DNA from: Rahnella bonaserana
Lineage (GTDB): Bacteria; Pseudomonadota; Gammaproteobacteria; Enterobacterales; Enterobacteriaceae
Direction of reading: 5' to 3'
Assembly (NCBI RefSeq): GCF_019049675.1
Contig: NZ_JAFMOW010000050.1
Span: forward strand, 1-64,000
Length of the DNA stretch: 64,000 bases
Part shown: piece after piece, positions 56,885-64,000 of the stretch
How the letters are laid out: each line of letters opens with the position of its first letter
Numbering within the stretch: position 1 is the stretch's first letter
The notes under the pieces: generated by a model
Database searches by the model: none
Told to the model about the DNA's origin: nothing
Seen by the model: only the letters and a program-made list of their open reading frames with translations
Translations under genes and position numbers: made by a program

Positions 56885-57538
56885 TTATATCGCTTTTCGG
56901 AACGTCAGATTAAATCTGTAGGATCCGGTCAGCGGATGCTCGCCTGCTTTCAGCGGCAATACGCCGTGATAACGCAGCCGCGACGGGCCGCCCCACACCA
57001 CAATATCGCCATGCGTCAGCTGCACGCGCTGTGTTTTATCGCTGCGCTCCATGCCGCCAAACTGAAACACAGCCGGTAAACCGAGCGAGACAGACACTAT
57101 CGGCTGACTGAAGTCGTGCTCGTCTTTGTCCTGATGCAGGCTCATTTTGGCACCGGGCTGATAACGGTTAATCAGGCAGGCGTCCGGCTCAAATCCGGGA
57201 AATCCCGCCTGCTCTGCCGCTTTCACCGCCAGAGCGTGGAACAATTCTGGCATCGGCGGCCATTGCTGATGGTTTTCCGGCGATGTCGCCTGATAACGGT
57301 ATCCGGCTTTATCTGTCACCCAGCCGACATCCCCGCAGTTGGTCATCGCCACCGACATCGCGTAACCGCCGGGCGTCGCACGATACTGAAAAGGCACCAG
57401 TCCGGCAATACGGTCGATTTCCGCCAGCAACGCCACATCGTTTTCCAGCGCGGCACCGCGCAGCACCACCGCACCGGGACACAAGTCCTCACGCCAGTTC
57501 GGGTGAAAATCCGGGTGATCGAAAAGATCCAAATTCAT
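56885..57538 (-). CDS. alkB: AlkB DNA/RNA dealkylase
   Basis: 217 aa, the length of E. coli AlkB. Fe(II)/2-oxoglutarate dioxygenase that repairs 1-methyladenine and 3-methylcytosine by oxidation. The metal triad is seen in HQDKDE (His-x-Asp) and in RLRYHGV (His); the 2-oxoglutarate Arg pair is in YRFNLTFR. INRYQPGAKMSLHQDK is a strong family signature. Alone, not next to ada, so not controlled as an ada-alkB operon. Confidence 0.95.
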   Translation of the reverse strand: MNLDLFDHPDFHPNWREDLCPGAVVLRGAALENDVALLAEIDRIAGLVPFQYRATPGGYAMSVAMTNCGDVGWVTDKAGYRYQATSPENHQQWPPMPELFHALAVKAAEQAGFPGFEPDACLINRYQPGAKMSLHQDKDEHDFSQPIVSVSLGLPAVFQFGGMERSDKTQRVQLTHGDIVVWGGPSRLRYHGVLPLKAGEHPLTGSYRFNLTFRKAI

Positions 57539-57733
57539 AAGCGCCTCCGTTCATGCGTATCCGTTAAGTATAACGGATGTAGCCTGACAGTCATGGACGC
57601 TGCCAGCGCGCAGTAAGTCAGCGGATCCCTGCAACAGGGTGAAATGACGCCGATGCTGAAAAATCCGCGCCATATTCAGAAATTAATGCGATGTTTTAAT
57701 GACTCAGATACCGCCTGAACCGGAGAGATAAAA

Positions 57734-58252
57734 ATGAATTCCACAGCCAGCCCCGAAAATGTCACACAACCGCACCCGGCAGTTCTGCATATTTTATGCG
57801 GGAAAATAGCCTCAGGGAAATCCACCCTGTCCCAACATCTGGCCAGCGCGCCCGGCACCGTAGTGCTTAATGAAGACCAGTGGCTTTCTCATCTTTATCA
57901 GGATGAGATGCACTCTGTCGCAGATTATATCCGCTGCTCGGCCAGACTCAGACAAGCCATTGCGCCACATGTCATTTCACTGCTCAGGGCCGGTGTCTCG
58001 GTCGTGCTGGATTTTCCGGCTAATACGGTGGCGAACCGTCAGTGGATGATGAGTCTTATCACGGGATCGGGCGCAGACCATCAGCTGCATTATCTGAACG
58101 TACCGGAAGAAGTGTGTAAAGCCCGGCTGCGGGCGCGCAATCAGGCCGGAACACATCAGTTTAGCGTCACCGATGAGCAGTTTGAGCTGATATCCCGACA
58201 CTTTGTCGCACCGGAACCGGAAGAAGGTTTTCACGTGATCAGACACGGTTAA
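57734..58252 (+). CDS. Small P-loop kinase-like ATPase (AAA_33/zeta-toxin-like fold)
   Basis: 172 aa. Walker A at 23-31 (GKIASGKST), a possible Asp at NEDQW, and VVLDFPANTVANRQW as the second nucleotide-kinase motif. An Arg-rich lid follows (CKARLRARN). Similar to small cytosolic kinases that phosphorylate sugars, antibiotics or RNA ends. Substrate unknown. GGAGAG lies upstream of the ATG. Neighbour of the shikimate-dehydrogenase-like gene in the same direction, 110 bp apart. Confidence 0.8.
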   Translation: MNSTASPENVTQPHPAVLHILCGKIASGKSTLSQHLASAPGTVVLNEDQWLSHLYQDEMHSVADYIRCSARLRQAIAPHVISLLRAGVSVVLDFPANTVANRQWMMSLITGSGADHQLHYLNVPEEVCKARLRARNQAGTHQFSVTDEQFELISRHFVAPEPEEGFHVIRHG

Positions 58253-58361
58253 GCCCCACCTTTACCCGTCCCGGAACAGGATTATTGTCGGGGCGTATCG
58301 TTTCAGCTAAGGTGCTCTGACAGGCCATAAGGTCATAAAGAACATCTGAAAGGAGAACGAA

Positions 58362-59180
58362 ATGAGTCGGGAAATCAATAAAGACACGCAGTTGTGTATG
58401 TCCCTGTCCGGTCGTCCGGGAAATTTCGGCACGCGTTTTCATAATTACCTTTATCAGGCGTCAGACCTGAATTTTGTCTACAAAGCTTTCTCTACCCAAG
58501 ATATCGAAGCCGCGGTGAAAGGCGTCCGTGCGCTGGGCATTCGCGGCTGCGCCGTGTCGATGCCGTTCAAGGAAGCCTGCATTCCGTTCCTCGATGAACT
58601 GGATCCTTCCGCAACTGCCATTCAGTCCGTGAATACAATCGTCAATGACGACGGCTTCCTGCGCGCGTACAACACTGACTATATCGCGGTCGCTAAACTG
58701 CTCGATAGTCATCAGGTACCACATGACGCGGTTTTCGCCCTGCGCGGCAGCGGCGGTATGGGCAAAGCGGTGGTCGCGGCCATCCGTGATGCCGGATTCA
58801 AAAAGGGCTATATCATTGCCCGCAACGAAGCCAATGGCCGTGCGCTGGCAGAAGAATATGGCTATGAATGGAAAGCTGAAGTGGGTGATTTAGCCGTTGA
58901 TATGGTGGTAAATGTCACGCCAATCGGTATGACCGGCGGCCCGGAAGTGGATTCTCTGGCATTTGAACCGGCGGTGATTGACCGCGCCAGCATTGTTTTT
59001 GACGTCGTCGCGCTGCCGGCAGAAACACCGCTGATTCGTTACGGTCGTGAACACGGCAAAAAAGTGATTACAGGTGCAGAAGTGGCGACATTACAGGCCG
59101 TCGAGCAGTTCGTGCTGTATACCGGCGTGCGCCCTTCAGATGAACTGATTGAAAAGGCCGCGGAATACGCCCGCAGCTGA
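58362..59180 (+). CDS. Shikimate-5-dehydrogenase-like oxidoreductase
   Basis: 272 aa. N-terminal substrate domain with the AroE-type Lys in GCAVSMPFKEA and Asp in YNTDYIAV, and C-terminal Rossmann domain with GSGGMGKAVVAA. It resembles the HI0607-type (SdhL) group rather than AroE; that group shows low shikimate activity. Probably NADP-dependent, acting on a quinate- or shikimate-like compound. AAGGAG precedes the ATG. Terminator directly after. Confidence 0.87.
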   Translation: MSREINKDTQLCMSLSGRPGNFGTRFHNYLYQASDLNFVYKAFSTQDIEAAVKGVRALGIRGCAVSMPFKEACIPFLDELDPSATAIQSVNTIVNDDGFLRAYNTDYIAVAKLLDSHQVPHDAVFALRGSGGMGKAVVAAIRDAGFKKGYIIARNEANGRALAEEYGYEWKAEVGDLAVDMVVNVTPIGMTGGPEVDSLAFEPAVIDRASIVFDVVALPAETPLIRYGREHGKKVITGAEVATLQAVEQFVLYTGVRPSDELIEKAAEYARS

Positions 59181-59198
59181 GTTTCCTGCCAAAACGTC

Positions 59199-59226
59199 AA
59201 AAGCCTCTCACGTGAGAGGCTTTTTT
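59199..59226. terminator. Bidirectional terminator between the dehydrogenase-like gene and gudD
   Basis: A 26-base palindrome (stem AAAAGCCTCTCAC / GTGAGAGGCTTTT) with a T run on the + strand. It ends the shikimate-dehydrogenase-like gene and probably also the gud operon. Confidence 0.82.
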
Positions 59227-59241
59227 ACAGATGCATATCGC

Positions 59242-60579
59242 TTAGCGCACCAGACACGGCCTTTTCGGATCAAACTTCCAGTCCGGCACCAGGAACTGCA
59301 TGCCCTGCGCATCGTCGCGGGCGCCGAGGCCCATACCTTTATACAGCTCGTGCGCCTTCATCACCTGATCCATATCCAGCTCAACGCCCAGACCCGGCTG
59401 TTCCGGCACCCTTACCTTACCGCCTTTGATCTGCAACGGTTCCTGAGTCAGGCGCTGATTGCCTTCCTGCCAGATCCAGTGCGTGTCGATAGCGGTAATT
59501 TTACCTGGCGCAGCGGCAGCCACCTGGGTAAACATCGCCAGCGAAATATCAAAGTGGTTATTGGAGTGCGAGCCCCAGGTCAGACCCCATTCGTGACACA
59601 TCTGCGCTACCCGCACTGAACCCTGCATGGTCCAGAAATGCGGATCCGCCAGCGGAATATCCACGGATTTCAGCTGGATGGTGTGTCCCATCTGACGCCA
59701 GTCGGTGGCGATCATATTCGTCGCCGTCGGTAAACCGGTCGCCTGACGGAACTCCGCCATCACTTCACGTCCGGAGAAGCCCTGCTCTGCACCGCACGGA
59801 TCTTCGGCATACGCCAGCACACCGCGCAATTGTTTACCCAGTGCGATGGCTTCATTCAGCGACCAGGCACCGTTCGGATCAAGCGTGATGCGCGCCTGCG
59901 GGAATCGCTGCGCCAGCGCCGTCACGGCTTCAGCTTCTTCACTGCCCGCCAGCACGCCGCCTTTGAGTTTGAAATCATTGAAGCCGTATTTCTCATACGC
60001 GGCTTCCGCCAGACGTACCACCGCCGCCGGTGTCAGCGCTTCTTCGTGGCGCAACCGGTACCAGTCGCAACTGTCACCCGGCTGACTCTGGTAGCCCAGC
60101 GAAGTCTTATTACGGTCACCGACATAGAACAGATACCCGAGCATTTCGACTTCATCACGCTGCTGTCCGTCACCCAGCAATGACGCGACGGTCACACCCA
60201 GATGCCTGCCGAGCAGATCCAGCATGGCGGCTTCAATAGCAGTGACCACGTGGATGGTGGTACGCAAATCAAACGTCTGTAATCCGCGACCGGAAGCATC
60301 GCGATCGGCGAATTTCTCCCGCACAGCGGTCATTACGTTTTTGTATTCGCCCAGCGTTTTGCCGATCACCAGCAGTGATGAATCATCCAGCGTCTGGCGG
60401 ATCTTCTCGCCACCCGGCACTTCACCAACGCCGGTATTGCCGCTGCTGTCTTTGAGGATCAGAATATTACGGGTGAAAAACGGCGCGTGTGCACCGCTGA
60501 GGTTAAGCAACATGCTGTCGTGTCCGGCAACCGGGATCACCTGCATGGAAACAATTTTTGGTGTAGATGAAGCACTCAT
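59242..60579 (-). CDS. gudD: D-glucarate dehydratase
   Basis: 445 aa. Enolase-superfamily enzyme: D-glucarate to 5-keto-4-deoxyglucarate. Very close to E. coli GudD. Seen are [15 protein letters not shown], the base Lys pair in [13 protein letters not shown], metal ligands in [12 protein letters not shown] and [13 protein letters not shown], and the catalytic His in [10 protein letters not shown]. The GTG at 60585 is upstream, but the ATG at 60579 has AAGGAG at good spacing. Third gene of gudP-gudX-gudD; it ends at the shared terminator. Confidence 0.96.
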   Translation of the reverse strand: MSASSTPKIVSMQVIPVAGHDSMLLNLSGAHAPFFTRNILILKDSSGNTGVGEVPGGEKIRQTLDDSSLLVIGKTLGEYKNVMTAVREKFADRDASGRGLQTFDLRTTIHVVTAIEAAMLDLLGRHLGVTVASLLGDGQQRDEVEMLGYLFYVGDRNKTSLGYQSQPGDSCDWYRLRHEEALTPAAVVRLAEAAYEKYGFNDFKLKGGVLAGSEEAEAVTALAQRFPQARITLDPNGAWSLNEAIALGKQLRGVLAYAEDPCGAEQGFSGREVMAEFRQATGLPTATNMIATDWRQMGHTIQLKSVDIPLADPHFWTMQGSVRVAQMCHEWGLTWGSHSNNHFDISLAMFTQVAAAAPGKITAIDTHWIWQEGNQRLTQEPLQIKGGKVRVPEQPGLGVELDMDQVMKAHELYKGMGLGARDDAQGMQFLVPDWKFDPKRPCLVR

Positions 60580-60609
60580 ACTCACTCCTTATTGATTCAG
60601 ATTCCGTAA

Positions 60610-61950
60610 TCAGCGGCCCATTGCCGGGCGCTTACGATCGAATGTCCAGCCGGGGATCAGGTACTGCATGGCAATGGCATCATTGCGCGCCCCGGACGGC
60701 AGTTTTTTATGCAGTTCATGCGCGCGGCGGATCTGATCCATGTCGATCTCCACACCCAGTCCCGGCTTTTCAGGTACTTTGATTTTCCCGTTCACAATTT
60801 GCAGCGGTTCTTTGGTCAGGCGCTGATTGCCTTCCTGCCAGATCCAGTGCGTATCAATAGCCGTCGGTTTGCCCGGTACAGCCGCGCCAACGTGGGTAAA
60901 CATCGCCAGCGAAATATCAAAATGGTTATTCGAATGACAGCCCCACGTCAGGCCCCATTCGTCACAAAGTTGCGCCACGCGCACCGCACCGTGCAGGGTC
61001 CAGAAATGCGGATCCGCGAGCGGAATATCCACTGACTGCAACATCACCGCATGCTGCATCTCACGCCAGTTGGTGGCGATCATGTTGGTGGCGACCGGCA
61101 GGCCTGTTGCACGGCGGAATTCAGCCATTACTTCGCGGCCTGAAAAACCCTGTTCTGCGCCGCACGGATCTTCGGCATAACTGAGGATCCCGTGAAGGTC
61201 TTTGCACAAGTCGATCGCTTCATCCAGCAGCCACGCACCGTTCGGATCGACGGTAATACGCGCATCCGGGAAACGTTTTGCCAGCGCTTTAACCGCGTCG
61301 ATTTCCTGCTCGCCCGGCAGCACACCGCCTTTAAGTTTGAAATCTTTAAAACCGTAGCGGTCCTGCGCCGCCTGCGCCAGTTCCACCACCGACTCGCTGT
61401 CCATCGCCTGCTGATGCCGCAGGTGATACCAGTCGTGCACGTCCCGCGCGCCTTCCTGATAAGGCAGATCGGTTTTGTTGCGGTCGCCGATGTAGAAAAG
61501 GTAACCGAGCACCGTCACTTCATCGCGCTGTTTGCCAGGTCCGAGAAGCTCACATACCGGCACACCAAGGAATTTGCCCATCAGGTCTAACAGTGCGGCT
61601 TCCAGTGCCGCGACGGCGTTAACGCGAAGTTCAAATGTCCATGCGCCTTTGCCAAAGGAATCAAAATCCGACGACTGGTTACCGGCGTGGATCTGATGCA
61701 CCAGCCGGTTCATGCGTGCCACTTCCTGGCCTTTCACCTGAGGAATGGCTTCCACCAGCGTGTTGTAAATCACTTCTCCGCCCGGCGCTTCACCCACGCC
61801 GGTATTGCCGGCGCTGTCTTTGAGGATCACGATGTTGCGGGTGAAGTAAGCGCCGTGCGCGCCGCCAATATTCATCAGCATGCTGTCATGGCCTGCCACC
61901 GGAATAACCTGCATGTCCGTGATAACCGGTGAAGATTGAGTATTCATCAT
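60610..61950 (-). CDS. gudX: Glucarate dehydratase-related protein GudX
   Basis: 446 aa. Paralogue of GudD and close to E. coli GudX along its length ([38 protein letters not shown] split in the protein). The active-site sections are kept: [38 protein letters not shown] and [10 protein letters not shown], where GudD has Ser for Cys. GudX of E. coli has weak activity. Two adjacent ATG codons (61950 and 61947); homologues begin at the second. Confidence 0.93.
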   Translation of the reverse strand: MMNTQSSPVITDMQVIPVAGHDSMLMNIGGAHGAYFTRNIVILKDSAGNTGVGEAPGGEVIYNTLVEAIPQVKGQEVARMNRLVHQIHAGNQSSDFDSFGKGAWTFELRVNAVAALEAALLDLMGKFLGVPVCELLGPGKQRDEVTVLGYLFYIGDRNKTDLPYQEGARDVHDWYHLRHQQAMDSESVVELAQAAQDRYGFKDFKLKGGVLPGEQEIDAVKALAKRFPDARITVDPNGAWLLDEAIDLCKDLHGILSYAEDPCGAEQGFSGREVMAEFRRATGLPVATNMIATNWREMQHAVMLQSVDIPLADPHFWTLHGAVRVAQLCDEWGLTWGCHSNNHFDISLAMFTHVGAAVPGKPTAIDTHWIWQEGNQRLTKEPLQIVNGKIKVPEKPGLGVEIDMDQIRRAHELHKKLPSGARNDAIAMQYLIPGWTFDRKRPAMGR

Positions 61951-61964
61951 GGTTTTCCTTTGGC

Positions 61965-63308
61965 TCAGAAGGCACGTAACTGAATACGTTCGATTTTTCC
62001 GACAATAAACGCATAGCTGATAACCGCCAGCAACGCGTGGATCCCCACGTAAATCAGCGCGCCGTTGAATGAACCTGTGCTGCCGATAATGTAGCCGATA
62101 GCAATCGGCGTGATGATGCCGGAGACGTTACCGAACATGTTGAACAGGCCGCCGCTCAGTCCGCTGATTTCTTTCGGTGCGGTGTCAGCCATTACAGCCC
62201 AGCCCAATGCGCCCAGACCTTTGCCGAAGAAGGCGAAGGCCATAATGCCCACCACCATCCATTCGGTATCGACGTAGTTGCAGAAGATCATCGACATAGA
62301 CAGCAGCATGCCGACAACGATCGGCGCTTTGCGTGACAGCGTGAGGTTGTTGGTTCTGCGCATCAGCCAGTCGGAAATAATCCCACCCAGTACGCCGCCC
62401 AGGAATCCGCAAATCGCCGGCACCGAGGCCACCATGCCCGCTTTGAGGATCGACATGCCGCGTGCCTGCACCAGATACACCGGGAACCAGGTGATGAAGA
62501 AGTAGGTCAGCGCATTGATGCAGTACTGGCCGATGTAGATGCCAATCATCATGCGGGATTTCATTAACTGTTTAATCTGGAAAAGTTTTTCACCTTTCAC
62601 TGACGCTTTTTTAGTTGTCTTCTGATCCATATTGATCAGCGCGCCTCCGGCTTCCATGTAATCAAGCTCGGCCTGATTTACGCCCGGATGATCTTTCGGA
62701 TCGTGGATCACTTTCAGCCAGATGAAACTCAGGATGATCCCGAGTCCGCCCATGAAGAAGAAGACGTGTGACCAGCCTACTTCGTGGGTCAGCCAGCCCA
62801 TGATCGGAGCGAAAATCACGGTCGCAAAATACTGTGCGGAGTTAAAAATGGAGACGGCGGTTCCGCGTTCCTGAGCCGGGAACCACGCGGCAACGATCCG
62901 GCTGTTGCCGGGGAAAGAAGGCGCTTCAGCCAGCCCGACCAGAAAGCGTAATGCGAAGAGAGAAACGACAATGCCGAAGCCGCTGAATATATCGACAAAG
63001 CCCTGCAGCAGGGTAAACAGGGACCAGATGAAAATACTGTAGAAATAAACTTTTTTGGAACCGAATTTATCCAGCAACCAGCCGCCGGGTATTTGACCGA
63101 TAACATAGGCCCATGAAAATGCCGAGAAAATATATCCCATCCCGACAGAATCCAGCCCGATATCTTTTGCCATTGCCGAGCCGGCAATAGAGAGTGTGGC
63201 ACGGTCGCCATAATTAAATGAGGTGACGATAAATAACATCACCACTATCCAGTAGCGCGCGTTAGTTCTTTTTTTTACGGCACTGGCTGCTGAAACGGTA
63301 GTTTCCAT
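61965..63308 (-). CDS. gudP: Glucarate/galactarate MFS transporter GudP
   Basis: 447 aa, twelve helices. MFS anion:cation symporter, almost the same in sequence as E. coli GudP ([29 protein letters not shown]-type loop with [39 protein letters not shown]). Imports D-glucarate and probably galactarate. I start at ATG 63308 (GGAG 6 nt upstream), not at 63332. First gene of the operon. Likely induced by CdaR. Confidence 0.95.
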   Translation of the reverse strand: METTVSAASAVKKRTNARYWIVVMLFIVTSFNYGDRATLSIAGSAMAKDIGLDSVGMGYIFSAFSWAYVIGQIPGGWLLDKFGSKKVYFYSIFIWSLFTLLQGFVDIFSGFGIVVSLFALRFLVGLAEAPSFPGNSRIVAAWFPAQERGTAVSIFNSAQYFATVIFAPIMGWLTHEVGWSHVFFFMGGLGIILSFIWLKVIHDPKDHPGVNQAELDYMEAGGALINMDQKTTKKASVKGEKLFQIKQLMKSRMMIGIYIGQYCINALTYFFITWFPVYLVQARGMSILKAGMVASVPAICGFLGGVLGGIISDWLMRRTNNLTLSRKAPIVVGMLLSMSMIFCNYVDTEWMVVGIMAFAFFGKGLGALGWAVMADTAPKEISGLSGGLFNMFGNVSGIITPIAIGYIIGSTGSFNGALIYVGIHALLAVISYAFIVGKIERIQLRAF

Positions 63309-63611
63309 GGTGTTCTCCGGAATTAATGACAACGCCTCTAAACAGAGATAAAAGTCAATCCATTCACAGAACTGTAGGGTTCAGGGAGGATGGAACGTTG
63401 CCAGTATAGGGACAATCCGTTGACCAACTCATTAGGCAAAGCGACAAGCATAAACAGCGCTTTGCATTTATCTTGTTGCAAATGCCCAGCCCGGTGGGAG
63501 TTGTTTCACAAAAACTAAAACAGCTGTGACCGGCATCACGCAGTACAAAACCGGGTGAAGTACGCCCGGCCTGAAAATAATAGAAATAATACTTTCAGGG
63601 GGCGTGATTAA
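63309..63611 (-). other. gudP upstream region
   Basis: About 300 bp between the cdaR stop and gudP. An inverted pair TTTGCA (63461-63466) and TGCAAA (63477-63482) could be an operator, and a hairpin (63563-63604, CCTGAAA / TTTCAGG core) lies just after cdaR without a T tail. The promoter of gudP should be here; I cannot fix its boxes. Confidence 0.45.
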
Positions 63612-64000
63612 TTACAGCTGATCATTATCCAGCTGGAGAGCCACATAGAGTAATAAGCGGTCGTCGAAATTACCCAGATCCAAACCGGTTAATTCCGAGA
63701 TGCGGTTAAGGCGATATTCCAGAGTATTGCGATGGATATATAACGCTTTTGAGGTCGCGGTCGGCTGCACATTATTATGGAACCAGGAGGCCAGCGTGCG
63801 GCGCAGTAATCCGTTACCGTCAGTCGCTTTCAGCCGGGCCAGCGGACGAACCAGCTCGTCGGCCTGCCAGCCACCGCGCAGACTGTCGAGCAGTACAGGC
63901 AGAATCAAATCCTGATAGAAGTAACAGCGCTGTTCGGGCATCCGCTGCTTGCCGACGGTCATGGTGGTACGCGCAGTCCGGTAGGAACGGGCGATACTGC
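63612..64000 (-). CDS. cdaR: CdaR sugar diacid regulator (C-terminal part, cut by window end)
   Basis: 129 codons are visible; the frame is open to the window edge, so the start is outside. The C-terminal PucR-type helix-turn-helix is complete: LRRTLASWFHNNVQPTATSK, then LYIHRNTLEYRLNRISELTG and DLGNFDDRLLLYVALQL. Near identity with E. coli CdaR, the activator of glucarate, galactarate and glycerate uptake genes. In E. coli it is distant from gudPXD; here it is next to it. Confidence 0.93.
   Translation of the reverse strand, partial: SIARSYRTARTTMTVGKQRMPEQRCYFYQDLILPVLLDSLRGGWQADELVRPLARLKATDGNGLLRRTLASWFHNNVQPTATSKALYIHRNTLEYRLNRISELTGLDLGNFDDRLLLYVALQLDNDQL

Noticed and set aside
63563-63604. 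Terminator after cdaR
   Set aside because: A stem with 16-nt loop is present, but there is no T run on either side; left as an unassigned hairpin.

Overview
The window looks like chromosome from a member of the Enterobacterales, most likely near Rahnella, Serratia or Yersinia. The gud operon, PuuP, Wza-Wzb-Wzc and WbaP resemble their E. coli, Salmonella or Erwinia counterparts closely, while the chitinase-export and Csu-type pilus loci are typical of environmental relatives. Genus cannot be fixed from sequence reading alone. I see no rRNA, tRNA, CRISPR array, insertion sequence or prophage.

Region 1 (1-18.5 kb, minus strand) is a Wzx/Wzy-dependent exopolysaccharide operon. From promoter to terminator it runs: JUMPstart/ops leader, WbaP-type priming transferase, Wza, Wzb, Wzc, Wzx flippase, two GT4 glycosyltransferases, Wzy-like polymerase, Tat-exported beta-helix protein, O-acyltransferase, ManC, ManB, a third GT4 enzyme, and a GDP-mannose-dehydratase-like protein whose catalytic residues are all substituted. 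Upstream lie a broken EAL-domain remnant and a LuxR/RcsA-like regulator (18.6-19.7 kb), then an AT-rich stretch of about 850 bp with no gene.

Region 2 (20.6-39 kb) is transport-rich. It holds a P2-like cation ATPase, an RND adaptor-permease-acyltransferase operon, an XRE-cupin regulator divergent from an AzlCD exporter, a PuuP-like importer, an AraC regulator facing a LysE exporter that is translationally coupled to an unrecognised protein with a possible metal site, a DUF1345 membrane protein, and an amino-acid ABC importer (no ATPase) with an aminotransferase.

Region 3 (39-46.4 kb) is a chitin-degradation and export locus. A GH19 chitinase, a phage-type holin, a ChiR-like LysR regulator, a GH108 endolysin and a membrane-anchored winged-helix regulator lie on the minus strand. 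A leaderless GH18 chitinase is divergent. The layout matches holin/endolysin (type 10) secretion. The holin gene carries a run of nine G on its coding strand, a likely phase-variation switch, and this is the most interesting observation in the window.

Region 4 (46.4-64 kb) contains a LysR/MFS pair, a YdcF-like protein, a complete six-gene Csu-type archaic chaperone-usher pilus operon, a cold-shock-domain protein, AlkB, a small P-loop kinase, a shikimate-dehydrogenase-like enzyme, and the glucarate operon gudP-gudX-gudD with its regulator cdaR directly upstream, cut by the window end.
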